A stretch of DNA of 64,000 bases from Eudromia elegans (lineage: Eukaryota; Chordata; Aves; Tinamiformes; Tinamidae), in contig PTEX01000015.1 of the NCBI GenBank assembly GCA_003342815.1, positions 5,759,151 through 5,823,150 on the forward strand, written 5' to 3'. The translations under genes were made by a program, and so were the position numbers. Positions 1 through 12,300 of the stretch are shown one piece after another; positions within the stretch are counted from its first letter, which is position 1, and the number at the start of each line of letters is the position of its first letter. The notes under the pieces were generated by a model. It was not told where the DNA came from and made no database searches. It saw nothing but the letters and a program-made list of their open reading frames with translations.

Positions 1-1625
1 GAGGGTCGTGCTGATAACGCTCTCCTGCCTCGCATCGCGGCTCTGATCCCGAGCCAAGCTCACCACCGAGCCCGCAGCTCCACCAAGACCAAAGCAGCAC
101 GACGGTGGCGACAAGCGCTTCAAAAGCAGCTGCGGAGAGCTGGGCTTTAAAGAGAAGGAAACGCTTATAAAAATGCAACGCAAGAGCCTTGCACAATAAA
201 TACTGTGTCCAGCACCTGCACGCCCAAACACTGCTACGAAGGGGATTTTAATATGTTTCATACATGAGGTCATAACAGAGGTGAATTAACTGCCCTTTCA
301 TATCCGTCCCATAGGAATCACATGAAATAACAGACATCGCTTCCTTGCTGAATAATCCAATAAGAATATAGGGATTTACCCCTCTAAACCCTGAGGGTAA
401 GCAATTCAAATTCAAAACCAGGGAACTGCGCCCAACACCCAGCAACGCCAGGGCCGAGTGACAAAGATCCGTCGAAGAGGACCGTGTAGAAGAGCAAGAA
501 CAGGCGAGTTCCAGTCTTTGGGGCACGACTTTTATGAAATGTTGAGCACTAATATTCCAGAGCTGCACCGCAGACTGAGAGCTCTCTGCAGCCAGCCAAG
601 GCGCACAAGAAGCCCAGGGTTTGGCCTTCCTCTAGGCTCTAGTGAAGGAAGCTTTTCCTACCTCAAGCTCCGTCTTTTTCTAACCGCCAGTGTAATTAAG
701 TACACAAGTTAATACAGAAAACACCATTGCTCCATCAAGCAGAGCATGCGCCTTGCTGTACGGAGCGCGGAAATGCAGTCTTTGCCGTTCCTATTCCCAG
801 GGAGTCACAGCACTGCAGAGCACAATTTCTGCCTAGTTCAGAAAAATGAATGGGAAGAAGTTTTTAAAAAATGTTGATAACCATATTTCCTGAATAAAAT
901 ATTCCTTCTTGACTGCTGATTAAATGTAACAAGTCTTGCTAACGTTAGCACTGTCCGAGAACAAACACCTTAGTGATTCACCCTGCCGGGAGAAGCAAAA
1001 AACTGACAAAAAAACTATAAAGGAAAACAACAAAGTTTCCCAGACAGCGAAACAAGAGCTCCCAAACCCAAGGGCTCCTCGTTCCCAATCTGATGCCTCC
1101 AAACTGCCCTTTGCTGCAGGTAAAAGGACGAATGCCACTGACTTCCTCACCGTATACCTGGCTGACAACACCGAGCAGTTCCTGCCGTACGGGCGTTTCG
1201 GAGTGAGATGGACTTGTTAAACAGAATTAAGGACGGGGCCGCGACTGAGTAATAAGGGTTTCACACCCATAAATTAAAATGCACAATTGACACCGAAATG
1301 TAAATCAAGAGTAGGAAATTAAATCTTCTTGTTGCGAAGGGAAAGAACTGAAAGATTAATTCTTGCTTTCACCTCAGTCAATAAAATTGACTGCAGCAGC
1401 ACTTTAAAGCAGTTGACAGACTGTCCACCAAGACACCCGGAAAGGCCGAACTATTGTATCATACTTCTACGTAATTAAAGTGACAAATATTTTCCAACAC
1501 TTGGGTACACTTCACGTATTAAATTGCTGTGAATATTTTTTTTTTCCAAACTGACTATTATGCCTGGCAACATTTAGGAGTCTTTATAGGTATGCCTCTC
1601 ACTAGACAGCCAAAGGCATCACAGT

Positions 1626-1664
1626 AAAAAAAAGAAAAAAAGAAAAAAGAAGAAAGGAAGAAAA
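1626..1664. repeat. Purine-only low-complexity tract
   Basis: A run of about 39 bases made only of A and G: A-runs interrupted by single or double G. This is ordinary simple sequence in AT-rich DNA. Confidence 0.7.
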
Positions 1665-1965
1665 TCACATCACAAGAACCAAACTGCATTAAAGCTAACA
1701 GCTAAAGTACAGATTCATTAGAGATGCTCTAGAGACAAGTGTTTACCTAAGGCCCACATGCATAACGTGACGTGAGAACTCCCTTGAGCGATGACCTAAT
1801 CAGTGCAGAAGAGCTCGGTGACAAATCACATCATGAGAGCCAAGCAACGGCGGTCACAGCGCCAGCTCCCAAATGACACTATGGCAAAAAATAACAAAAA
1901 AGTACATCAGAAAATGCCCGTTATACTTCCCACTTCATGGTAAACGGGAGGTATTTGTTTTACTA

Positions 1966-2290
1966 ATCCGCAGATGGCAGCGTCTGGGCTATTTGGAGCC
2001 GCGGAGACAACAAGAAACAACCAATTTTCCAGCAGCCTCCAGCCACAGGAAGGTAAGAGTGGGGCGCGCTTTCGTGCCCGACGAAGGGATCACCCCGCAG
2101 CCAGGAGGAGGCCGGAGCTGTTTTCTGAGCAGGCTAAATCAGGCCGGGGCGCCGGCTCCGGGGCCGCGCACGTCACAAGTGGCTTACGCCCGCGACCGAG
2201 CCGGACAGCCAATTAAGGCGGCTCGGGGCGCAGCAGGAGAGGAGCCTCCCGGCAGCGCCACGTCCCTCCATGGACGGTACCGCACGGGCA
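1966..2290. promoter_or_regulatory. GC-rich island with CTCF-like and CRE-like sites
   Basis: A patch rich in G+C and CpG inside an otherwise AT-rich region. It begins with CCGCAGATGGCAGCG (about 1968-1982), which matches the CTCF core in its right half. It also contains CACGTCAC (2169-2176, CRE/ATF-like), inverted CCAAT-like sequence near 2210, and a plausible plus-strand splice donor AG|GTAAGA with GT at 2053. It could be an alternative promoter, an enhancer, or a CpG-rich intronic element. No coding potential is recognisable. Confidence 0.4.
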
Positions 2291-4084
2291 GCCCGTGAGA
2301 TGGGGTTTACGGATCCAGTGCCGCCTCTGTGTATTTTCTTCTCCCTTCTCCTTAGGCAAGCAAATCTAAAAAGCCTCTCCTCTAATGTGCTGTATTAATA
2401 AATGATGAAGCTATGAACAACAGAGCCCCAACCTTTCATGACACGCGCTCAATTATTTTGCGTTTAACGAGAATAAAGGAAAACAAAATTAATTTAATCT
2501 CAGTATAATTGCCAAATTAAATGACACAATGTTGCCTATTACAACAGATCAAAACAATGCATTTACGTTCACCATATCGTAGTAAAAAGTGTACTTTTTC
2601 TTTGAAGAGCTTTTTGCGGTGTGTTGGTTTCCGTCCTTAGAGAAGCAGACGCAAAATGCTGCAGCAGAAGGCACTGTCTCCAATCAGTGCCTCTCTCCCA
2701 CTGCTCTTTCCAAATCCCTCTCCCATTGCACATCTCGCCTCCACAAACTGGGACCCTCAGGCTGGGCCATTCCCGCCTCACCATCCCTGGGCTTGAGGTC
2801 ACCCTTCTCCATGCCCCTCCTCCAGGTTGAAACGGTCCTTCTTGGACATGGGCAAGCAGGGCTGGAAGCCACCTCCCAGACGGGGTTTCTCAGCAGCCTC
2901 GCACAGCAGTGCCTGTCCTCACGTTCATCCCTGGAAATCGCCTCCCCGGAGCAACCCAAGAGGCTCCTTGGCCGTTTTCCACGGCCACACCGCAGCGGTG
3001 GCCCACAGCCACGCGCCAACAGGCACATCCACCCCTTTCTCTTCGTCAGTCACTTCCAGACCATGAGCCTCTAATCCCTTTGGCTTTGGCTGTACAATTC
3101 CCACTGACTGATAACGGATTTTCCACTAAAGTAAAATCGGGCATTTTGGCTACACCAGTATGCATTAACAGATGAGAACTCTGCTAAATCCTTTATAAGC
3201 AAGCTTAGTCTTTTGGTTTGTAGAGAAGGGAGCGAAGGCTTTCTCCAACACCAGACAGAATATGGCTATTATTTCAGAATATTTTTCTCATTTCTTTTTT
3301 TTTTCTTTCTTCAAAACCGGTATTTTTGAAAGCCATGAGCCTACCTGACCCAACCGATGCACATTTCTGCCAGATGAAAATGGAAGACTTCAAGCAACGA
3401 AGCCTGAAGCTGACAGCTGGGATCAGCACATTGGGACTAAGATTTGCTCCACAGCAACCACTGTCACCTGGGAAGAGTAGACTCTCAAAGCCTTTATAGC
3501 ATTTACCTTCCAATGAAATAAGAGGAACATCTAAAAAAGCTCACATTAAAATAGCTGTAAGACTTGTTAGGTTTCTCCTTTAATGATGCGATTTGAACAT
3601 TTCCCACACATTAGCAATAGCTCGGGCTATTAAACTGGAAGCAAATATTAGCACCTTACAAGACTGTTCCTTGGCAAATAATCCTATAAAGCAATCAAGT
3701 CATCAAAAAGATGAACTACTTCTGTTGCATTAACAATTTTTCCCTTAAAATAAGATTTTGCTGAAAACGGACTTTATTAAGTCCGTGGGTAGCATAGTGA
3801 CTTTTTTCCCCTCTCAAGAAAGAAAATTCATAATTACGCTTCAGTGTCTGGTAAACAGGGCCTCAACCATGTACAGCCTTGCTCAGGTGAGAAACCACTG
3901 CTCATGAAGGCTTGTTCCACCATGCTCAACAGTCTAAGAAAGGATGCTTAGCAGCAGTAAAATTTGGAGGGATCAAGCGCAGATATCACAGCTGCAATTG
4001 GTACTGCGTGTCCAACAACGGGGAGTTTGACACAGCACCCCACAGCGCGCCAGGTGGCATTGCACTGAGGCGTTGCATTGCTTT

Positions 4085-4330
4085 AGTAACTCACCACACA
4101 CGCCGCCTCACGGGATGCAAAAAGGCCTTCGACACGGCGGCTAAGCGGCTCCCTCCAAAACCCCGCAACGCCCCCCTCTCCAGAGGGCAACAAAATGCCC
4201 GTCCTTGGCCACGCACTCCATTCCCGCCGCGCAGCTGGGTGACCTTCTGCAAGGAGCGACGGGGGCTGCCCCACACCTTCATTAAGGAGAGCCGTCACCT
4301 GCCGGGGCGCCCGCGAGAGCAGTGTGCGCG
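4085..4330. other. GC-rich patch, no recognisable gene
   Basis: A locally CpG-rich patch with overlapping open frames on both strands, none of which resembles a known protein. No splice-flanked exon could be supported. It is a candidate regulatory island only. Confidence 0.35.
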
Positions 4331-6189
4331 GGAGGAAAGAGGGGAACCTTCCAAGAAGTAATGAAGAGACTGGGTTTCCCTGTGTCATCAATTATTTACG
4401 AGTAAATCCCCAGATGAGCACGTCCAATTCTGAGCAGGTTTAATACGTTTCCCTTCCAGGCGCGCGGCACAGCGCACCAGGCACGAGCTGAGGTGGATGT
4501 CTGACTCCTCGCGGTGTCGGGTAGCGGGCTGCATGCAGGTGTCAGTCAATCACAACCACGTTTCTAAAGCACGGCATTCTGATGGGTTAAAAGCTATTCC
4601 ATCCGATTCCTTTAACACTCAAAGAAATCAGTCCTCATATTCCCCGCTCCTTATGATCTCAGCAAACAAAAAGCTTATCCTGTAGAATTTCTGCAATTAT
4701 GCTAACACGGTTGTCTAAATATTTTTATTTTTAAGATATTCTAAATATATTCTCTTACCCTGCTTTGAATAAGATTTCTAAAAATTTCTGGTTGAAAAAA
4801 TTCCAACACGGGCTGGGGTGGTGCCAGGGCCACCTTTCAGGCCAGGCTTACCCACTCCATGAGCCCTCGAGGGCGCTCTGGGCAGAGCCAGGCTTGCCCC
4901 ACTGAGCAAGGCTCCCACCACGCTGCCCAGCCAGCGCAGGCCCCACAAAGGCAGCCGAGAAGCAGCGACGTGGACGGGAGGGGAGTCGTTTTGGGCCCGT
5001 ACACGCTCTCTTCACACAGCTTGCACTTAGCAGAAGGTCTCTGGAGCGGGCTGCTCCGGAGCAAGAAGCCACAGGAGGCTCTTCGCGTGCTCTCTGCCCC
5101 TTGCGGGCCTCAGTGGTGCTCACCTCAACAGAGCCACAACCAGCAGCTATCCCCACTGCATCCTTGAAAGATGAAACCTTCTCAATGCAGGACAGGAAAA
5201 AAAATCCACTTAGCAGTCCAATTCAGAGTTGTTTGCAATACTTTAGAAGGTTTGCTCTGCACTCAGATGAAAGGAGCACATCAAGTACATCTACATTTGC
5301 TTCATTACAGTGGGGCTCTTGAAGGGAGATGAAAAGATTTATTCTGGTCAAGCTAGTTTATTTATCAATATTAGCTAAGTTATATTTCAAAGACTCACCT
5401 TCCTCATACTTACATGAAAGCAACACAGATTTTTTTTTTTCTCTCTCTAAAAGAGAGAACCAGAAGAAGACGAGGGAAATTTCTGTGAGAATTCTGAAAT
5501 CAGTGACGAGCACTGGAACAACTCCTACCGTTCCTAGTGATTTATGGGGGTAGAGGGGAGGACTTTTCCACCTGGAGCAATTCCTTCTTCCCTGCAGACC
5601 CAAACGATCACAAACCGAAAGCAGATGATTGCATGAATCACCACGCAATCAGCAGGAAACGAAGGCTGGCAGATTTCCCCAGGAACAGAGCAAGCTAAAA
5701 GTGAACCACACCTGAAGCACAAGCATTTAAGTAAACATGGTTCCCTAATGCTTCATCATCATTTGAGCAGGAACAGGTTTTTTTCCACAGGTTGTGTTGA
5801 AGAGCTCGTCGTTATTGCTAGCAAAGCACTTGGAAACAGAGCAGCACAACCAGCATCCTGCTAACTGGCCAGCTCTGCTGTATGGGTCCTTGGTACCTCT
5901 GGCAGCAACCCACGTAGGACTAGGTCCTTGCCGGCCTCCAGTATGAAATTTTTCTCAGGTTTTGCAAATATTTAAGTGGCATTCGTGGATATCTTTCCTT
6001 CTGAGTTCATTCTCTCCCACAGAAAGCTTGCAGAGGGATTAACAAAGCCCATCTTCATCCTTCACGCCGCCTGCTCATTCACCCCGTCTAAAATGAGCTC
6101 TGCTTCCAGATGACTCAGGAGGGCCGGAACAAGGCACTATTGATCCTTCCTAGGAATCCACCACGGCTACTTGAGCTAAAACTTGGTTG

Positions 6190-6760
6190 CCCCACACGTA
6201 GAGAGGAAGGAGCAGAGCCCTTCGCTCGCTTGCACCTGAGGAGTGGCCTGGGACCCCTGGAGGAGCTCCTGCCACCCCAGTGGCCAGTGGCGCCCGAGGA
6301 GGCCCCGCTCAGCCCGCTGTCCCTCCCAAAGGGGGCACGTCTGCTCTTCGACACGGCTTGTTTCGCTGGTGCTGCCCACCGGCGCCTAGAGGGGCAGGCG
6401 AGCAGGACGCAGAGCCGCAGGGCACCTCGGAGGAGCCCGTGCTGCGCAGGTGGGCACGCGCCGGCAGGGATGCCCCGCACTGAAGGTCCCTCAACAACCT
6501 GGGGTGAGGATGCACCTGAGCCTTCATGCCCCAGCTCCCACACCTCTTCATGGCAGGATTTCACACCGCGTGAGGCTGTGTGAACGCAGAGCAGCCGCGG
6601 AGCCTCGGATCTGCTCCGGACGGTGCTACCTAAGGGCAGCGAGCAGCGTGGGGCGACACGAGCGCCTCCACACACGGCACTCCCCCGCGTGGGGCCCCCA
6701 GCCGAACCTCTTCCTCCCCGAGCAGAGGTGTGCGGCCATCGCCACCCTCATGCCCACAGC
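6190..6760. other. GC-rich island, no recognisable gene
   Basis: The most extended GC-rich patch left of the main island. Overlapping open frames of 129 to 186 codons occur on both strands. Their translations are Arg/Ala/Pro/Ser/Gly-rich with no domain or motif I know, as expected when stop codons are scarce for base-composition reasons. It may be an orphan CpG island or intronic regulatory element. Confidence 0.4.
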
Positions 6761-8750
6761 CCATCGCATCGAGGTGGCTCCCGCAGGCCCAGGGTGCGAG
6801 GACGGGTGTCCGCCTCAGAAAAGACCCTCTGTTTTCTAGGAAAAAACCTGGGTCCTGTTCCAGGCACTGAAATCTCCAGTACTTTCCCCCAAAGCATCAA
6901 CAAAATCCCCAACGCTTTGCCGACAGCATCAATGAGCCGATGGGCAGATTTAACTCTTGCGTGCCAATGAAGCTGACATTCCCATAGGAAAGAGGCTTCA
7001 TGAAACAAACGCCCCTTCCACAGCCCGTGAGGAAAGCTCTCCCGCACTCGTGGCGGGCTCCTCTGCACAGCGCCTCTCTTCATTCACCAGCCAGCTCGGG
7101 ATTACGGAGCGTTTCTTATCCGAAATCCAGTCGCCGTTTTGCAGTCGATGTGACTTCAGCACTAGAACAGATGTGGAGCTGGAGTTGTCTGTTTAAAATC
7201 ACACACGGAGCTCACTTGCTGTCAACGTCCACAGTCACATGCCTGGCAGTGAGGTTCAGGAGGAGCAACGTGCCTTAAAATACAGTGGATTTTGTGCATT
7301 TCCTTTTTTTTTTCCCTCATTAAGTGGCATTTCACTGAACAAAAGACACTTGAGGTGCTTGAGTGTTAAATCTCACAACCGTTACTCACATGAGCAACAT
7401 GATTGCTGAATATTGATTATATGTTAATACAATCTTGTGTCGCAACACTGGTGAAAGGCAGAATTGTGCTTGTACTGCCAGCCTGCAGGACACTATTCAT
7501 ATTGAGCCGGGAAATTTTTTCAATGGGAGCAAAAGACACTCAGCCCTGATGGGAGATGCTCCACAGGCAGCAATATTGGCCCCTGCTAAAGGAACTAAGT
7601 AATCACTTTCCCAGTAAGAGCAGGCCACTTTGCTCTAATAAAGCCATGCATTTTACATATAGTTATACTTATATGGACTGATTTTTTTAAAATGTAAGAT
7701 AAAACCCCCTGGAGTTCATATTTTCTGTACTGTCTATGGAAATACAGAACACAAATCCAGCAACCAAGTACTTGCATTTCCATACTGGGAATCTTGAGCC
7801 GTGTTTGCCTCTGCAGATTCTCTTAGCAGGCACTGCTCAAGCCATCATTTAACTGCAACAGAGACAGACTTCAACAGGACTAAGGAGGATTAGCTTCTGG
7901 TTTCACGCAGAAAACCCTTATTTTGTTTGAAGTTTAATTTAATAAAATGAGATAGTCTGGATAAAAGTTAATGAAGCAAAGCTGCTGCAAAGGGGAAAAA
8001 AAATCCTCTCTGCCAAAATTCTCTCTTTGCTCTTTCTCTCTTTCACATTTGTTGCTTAATGGCTCAGTATTATTTCTAAGCCCATTCCTTTTACAAATGT
8101 AATCAACTCAAGTATTCAGCACCGCAGATGATGTATTTCTCTGCTTAAACCCGAACCTCTGAGGGATAGATTAGAAGGGAAGGTTAAGGAGCTCCATCAT
8201 TCAAAGCACTATAGCTCAGACACCTATAAATCACCCTGTTTGTTTGTTCCGATAATCGGCTCCATTAGCGTGCGTAACATCCACACAACTTTTTGCTACG
8301 ACAGTTTGTCAGGTTTTTTTCTCCTCTTTTTTTTCCTTAGCTCCGGGAGGCACCGGGGGCAACCGGCGCTCCAAGGGGCGCAGCGCCAGCGGGCGCTCCC
8401 CGCGCAGCGGAGCCCGCGCGCCCCGCGCAGCTCCCTCCGCGCGCAGGGGAAGCGGAGCCGCCGCGCAACGCGCCCTCCTCCGCGAGCGGGGCCCGATCCC
8501 TGCCCGCACCCGGGGGGATCCAACACCCCCATCACCCCTCCCCAAAAAACAGCCAAAAATAAAAACGCTGAAATGGTCAAATGGCCGCCGGGCTGCGCCC
8601 TCCCTCGCTGCCCCTCAGCGCTGCGCGCCCGCCGCGGGGGGTAAGTGCCCATATACGCACACATATGTGTGTACATATATATATGCATAGATGCACATAC
8701 AGAGAGCACCGCAACACACTTCCCGCGCCACCAACTTCGCGCGCCGCCCC

Positions 8751-8763
8751 CAACTCACCGCGG
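8751..8763 (-). other. Strong splice donor on the minus strand ending the putative first exon
   Basis: Read on the minus strand this is CCGCG|GTGAGTTG, with the intron GT at 8758-8757. It agrees with the vertebrate donor consensus at +1 to +6 (GTGAGT). It would end a GC-rich leading exon that begins in or near the gap. An acceptor left of it was not identified by eye. Confidence 0.45.
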
Positions 8764-8850
8764 AGCCCCCGGCGCGGAGGCGCCGTCCGGGGATGCCGCC
8801 GCCACCGCCGCCCGGTGCGCGCCCTCCCGCGGAGCGCAGCGCGCAGCGCG

Positions 8851-8990
8851 CGGCAGCAGCACGAGCAGCAGCAGCACGAGCAGCACCAGCGCGAGCAGCA
8901 CGAGCACGAGCAGCACCAGCAGCACGAGCAGCAGCAGCACGAGCAGCACCAGCGCGAGCAGCAGCAGCACGAGCAGCACCAGCAGCAGCC
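8851..8990. repeat. GC-rich tandem repeat of GCAGCACGA-like units with a 63-bp higher-order period
   Basis: A 3-bp-based array built of GAG, CAG, CAC and CGC triplets. A segment beginning at 8859 recurs at 8922, giving a higher-order period of 63 bp (21 triplets). Because the unit is a multiple of three and lacks stop triplets, several frames on both strands stay open. The plus strand reads as His/Glu/Gln, Ala/Arg/Pro or Ser/Thr repeats, and one minus-strand frame reads almost pure Leu/Val. These are composition effects and do not show a protein. It lies in the putative first exon of the leftward gene. Confidence 0.85.
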
Positions 8991-9045
8991 GCAAGTCGCG
9001 GCGCTGCCCCCGCCGCCTCCCTCCTCAGGGGGCGGAGGCGGCCGC

Positions 9046-9229
9046 NNNNNNNNNNNNNNNNNNNNNNNNNNNNNNNNNNNNNNNNNNNNNNNNNNNNNNN
9101 NNNNNNNNNNNNNNNNNNNNNNNNNNNNNNNNNNNNNNNNNNNNNNNNNNNNNNNNNNNNNNNNNNNNNNNNNNNNNNNNNNNNNNNNNNNNNNNNNNNN
9201 NNNNNNNNNNNNNNNNNNNNNNNNNNNNN
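9046..9229. other. Assembly gap (184 Ns)
   Basis: A run of Ns in the middle of the GC-rich island, flanked by very GC-rich sequence on both sides. It is a typical drop-out of short-read assembly. The missing bases probably include the core promoter and start site of the leftward gene. Confidence 0.99.
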
Positions 9230-9350
9230 CGGCTCTGCGGATGCGCGGCCGGGCCGGGCTGCCCGCGGAGCTGCGCGCTGCGCTGCGCTGCGCTCACCGG
9301 GCGGGCTGGGCGAGCTGCAGTGCGGCGCGGCCGGGCTGGAGACGAGGAGC

Positions 9351-12300
9351 ATCCCTCCCTTCCCCGTGCTTTTTATTCGTTTTCCCTTTTTCTCTTAAAT
9401 GAGCGTGACTGCTCAGGACCGATATTACGACAAAAGAGACCCCAGGATAGCTATTGGAGGCTCTTTTTGATGTTGTAACGAGGGCATTAAGTGAAGGAAA
9501 TAACCGTATTTCACAGCACGGACTATTCGAGTGAGAAGTACTGTAAGAGCAGAGGCAGGAAAGGCTGTGAAGGCAAAATGCCTGCTGCAGATCTGTGCTT
9601 TTTTTTGTTTTGGGTTTGGTTTTTTTTTTGAAATTGCACAATTTCTGTAAGTTTCAACCTGCGTGCAAGGCCTGACATAACACCCAGTGAGTTTCCTGTT
9701 AACTTTCCTCAGTAGGAATCGGGACCCGTGTTTGCTTTTGCAGTAAGGTATGTGTCACCTGTGCCGCTGGCTCAAGGCCTGAGCCTGAATTTGGGCTTCA
9801 TGCTCACGGAACGAGGACTTGCCCGTGCAGGAAAGTGCTCTCTGTTTTGTTTTGCTGTGCCCTGCTTTAAACCTGGCACAGCAGCCCCAACATCATTTCA
9901 GCCCTGCCTAATCTCTGGCGAGATTATAGAGCTCAGTTTGTTGCTTCCATGCGCATCCATCGAGGATGCTGATTCTTCCCATCGTCTCTGAGCCTTTCCG
10001 GCAGTTGGGATCTTTTGTAGATTTGTTTGTTTTCTTCTTCCCTGAGCCTTCCAGCTCGCTAGGCAACGTGGTCCATGTCTAATCTTGCAGTGTGATGCCC
10101 GTCTCTGTTGTGTGCATAGCCTGCTGCAAGGAGATGCGTGTTACTGTGTTATGTAGCCTGTCAGCGCGGATGGGATCCAGCGGATCGCTTGCATTCCAGC
10201 GCTCTGGTGTAGCGTTTCTGCTCTGCTCCTTGCAGGCTACTCCTGCTCACTGTAGCCTAATGACGGTTTTTAGACTTTGTTCTCTTGTTTCCTTGGCATG
10301 TCTTGCACAGATATTCCCATCTAATCCTTCCATTAGTGAATGTTTCAGTCTTTGTGAAACATTAACATCTGCATCCCCATCCCACATGGTGACTCTGCAA
10401 TGAAGCCAAGTTTCTGAGTGTCTTTAACTCTTTCCCATCCAGATGGCTCTCCTAGGCAATGACATTTGCACGTACCTAGTCTTTAATCAGCCTCTTCATT
10501 AAGAGCTTTTGTTTAGGTTCAGTCCTCCATCCTGCCAGACCAGCGGGTCTTTCCCAAACTCTGCTCAGAGATCGTGGAGGCCCCATGAAGCCCTGGTGGG
10601 CCATTTTGTAGTATTTTCAGTGTGAAGTCTGATGAGGTGATTGCAATACCGTGCTTGTAAGCAGTAGGAAATTTTGGAGGCAAATAGTGAAGCAAAGGTC
10701 CAAGGAAGCAAAGGACTGGGAGCCAGTGCTCAAATACTTACAGCACTTCAGCTCTATCTTTTGGCAGAGCGTGATGCCATCAGCAAAAAGCCACTTTGCT
10801 GAAGCCTTGTTAGGGATGTGTAAGCCTTGCCAGTATGCTGAAAGCGGTAGAAATTTTACACTTCTGTAAGCTACTGTGGACATCCCAGTCCTCCAGCTAC
10901 TCAGTTTATTTGGATTTAATTAGTTTTAAAACCCTTCCAGCAACATAAGCCAAATCAAAAACCATAGCTGTTGAACAAGAGTCCCTACATCGGGTGTAGA
11001 AAGGGTATAGAAAGCAGTTTATGCTTCCAGTATAACCTGTACTCATATAGGAACTGCATGGGTGAGAGGAGAAGGCAAAGTCCTTCAGAAAGACAGCAGA
11101 AATCAGGCACTTTTAGGGGTGGTCAGTTCTTCCCTCCTGTTGTTTCTATGACGAGGGCTCCCTCAGGCCCCTTTGCTATACAAGCTCCGTCGTGCAAGGC
11201 ATTGCACCCATGCAGAAACGACGTGGCCCTGCCACGGGGCCTGACAGTCCAGCACGGGCCAAAATGCACCCAAAAAGACAGTAAAAATAGCATCAGGGAA
11301 CAGGAAAGGAAGAATACATGAAGCAATAGCAAGCCTAAATTACAGCAGCTACGACACCACAGTTAAAACCATAGCCACGTAATACACAAAGTAACACGTA
11401 TGCAGCAGAGACCCAGTCTGCACCTCAGCTACTTCCACGCTCTTTTTCCCATGCACAAATCGGGGAAGCTCGGGTACCTGGTTTGACTCTTATCCATGAA
11501 GGCTGCTGCTCGAGGGGCCGCGCTCGACCTGGCACGGGGGAAGCTGCGGCTGGAGCGTGGCAGCCCCACAAGGGGCGTTGGAGAGAGCGGCATGGGATGG
11601 GCGCTGCCGCCTCCCCAGCACGAGCCCCCGCGAACCTCTGCCCGCCCCTGCGGCATGCCCCTGCCTCTGCTTGTAGGCCAGCCGGTGACAAACCCTAGTC
11701 CTGAGCTGAATCCGGTGTGGGACGTTTCCTGATGGGCTGCAGCAGGCGATGAGCGGTGGGGCAGGGTGAGGAGCACCCAGTCCCATATCTGGGACTGAAT
11801 CTGGTTCTGATCACTAACCAAGCAAAAACAAAACCAAGGAGAAAAAAAAGAAGTGCCTGGTTGTATGCTGGGTCAGTGCGCTGCATCAGCTCCCAGGTAA
11901 ATCACATCAGCTCCAGAGCCAGCGCCAGGGAGAAGGAAGGTGAGACTCAGTGCCGGGAGCAGGCCTGGGCTTGGGAGGGGAGGAAGGGTGGGAAAGGACC
12001 AGGGCTCAGTGGGCAAGCGTTAACCTGAGAGCATCAGCCGAGGCGCTGCAGGAGCAGGCTGCCTTGTGGTTTGTTGCAGTCCTTAAATTAATACAATGAA
12101 TATTCCTGTTTTAGGTAATATTGCCGCGGTCCTGATTCCACATCTCTTGTTCATGTGGAAACATTCATTAAAGAAGTTTTAATAAGTAAACAGGGAGCAC
12201 TGAGCTCTCAGCCTGCAGGGCTCTGCTGTTTGTTCCCGTAGCTGATATGTCTTCTGAAGATACATCACGATATCTCTCTTGGTTATTATATGTGGATAGT

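Larger units (their letters stand above)
1..8339. other. Non-coding stretch, putative first intron of a minus-strand gene (PAG1?)
   Basis: No open reading frame here resembles a known protein, and no exon could be supported on either strand. The sequence alternates between AT-rich parts and GC-rich patches (near 2.0, 4.2, 6.2-6.8 kb). The longest frames fall in the GC-rich patches, where stop codons are rare, so they are not evidence for coding. If the island at 8.3-9.35 kb is the promoter of a leftward gene, as its minus-strand splice donor suggests, this stretch would be the beginning of its first intron. Small non-coding 5' exons could be missed by eye. Confidence 0.4.
8340..9350. promoter_or_regulatory. 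CpG-island promoter, putative PAG1 first exon (minus strand), interrupted by an assembly gap
   Basis: This is by far the richest G+C and CpG stretch in the left 49 kb, interrupted by 184 Ns. It has minus-strand donor-like sequences: CCGCG|GTGAGTT (exon end at 8759) and CCCG|GTGAGC (at about 9294). It also has a plus-strand donor GGGG|GTAAGTG (GT at 8641). That is the pattern of a housekeeping-type CpG-island promoter, perhaps with divergent transcription. In human 8q21.13 the gene next to FABP5 on this side is PAG1, transcribed away from FABP5 with non-coding leading exons. The PAG1 identity is inferred from that gene order; no PAG1 coding sequence is visible. The start site probably lies in or near the gap. 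Confidence 0.5.

Noticed and set aside
6115..6675. Open frame of 186 codons on the minus strand, overlapped by a 157-codon frame on the plus strand
   Set aside because: GC-rich patch where stop codons are rare. The translations are low-complexity and match no family I know; no splice or promoter support.
8581..9478. Several open frames of 235 to 277 codons across the gap and the triplet repeat
   Set aside because: They exist because 184 Ns and a stop-free triplet repeat cannot contribute stops. No recognisable domain on either side.
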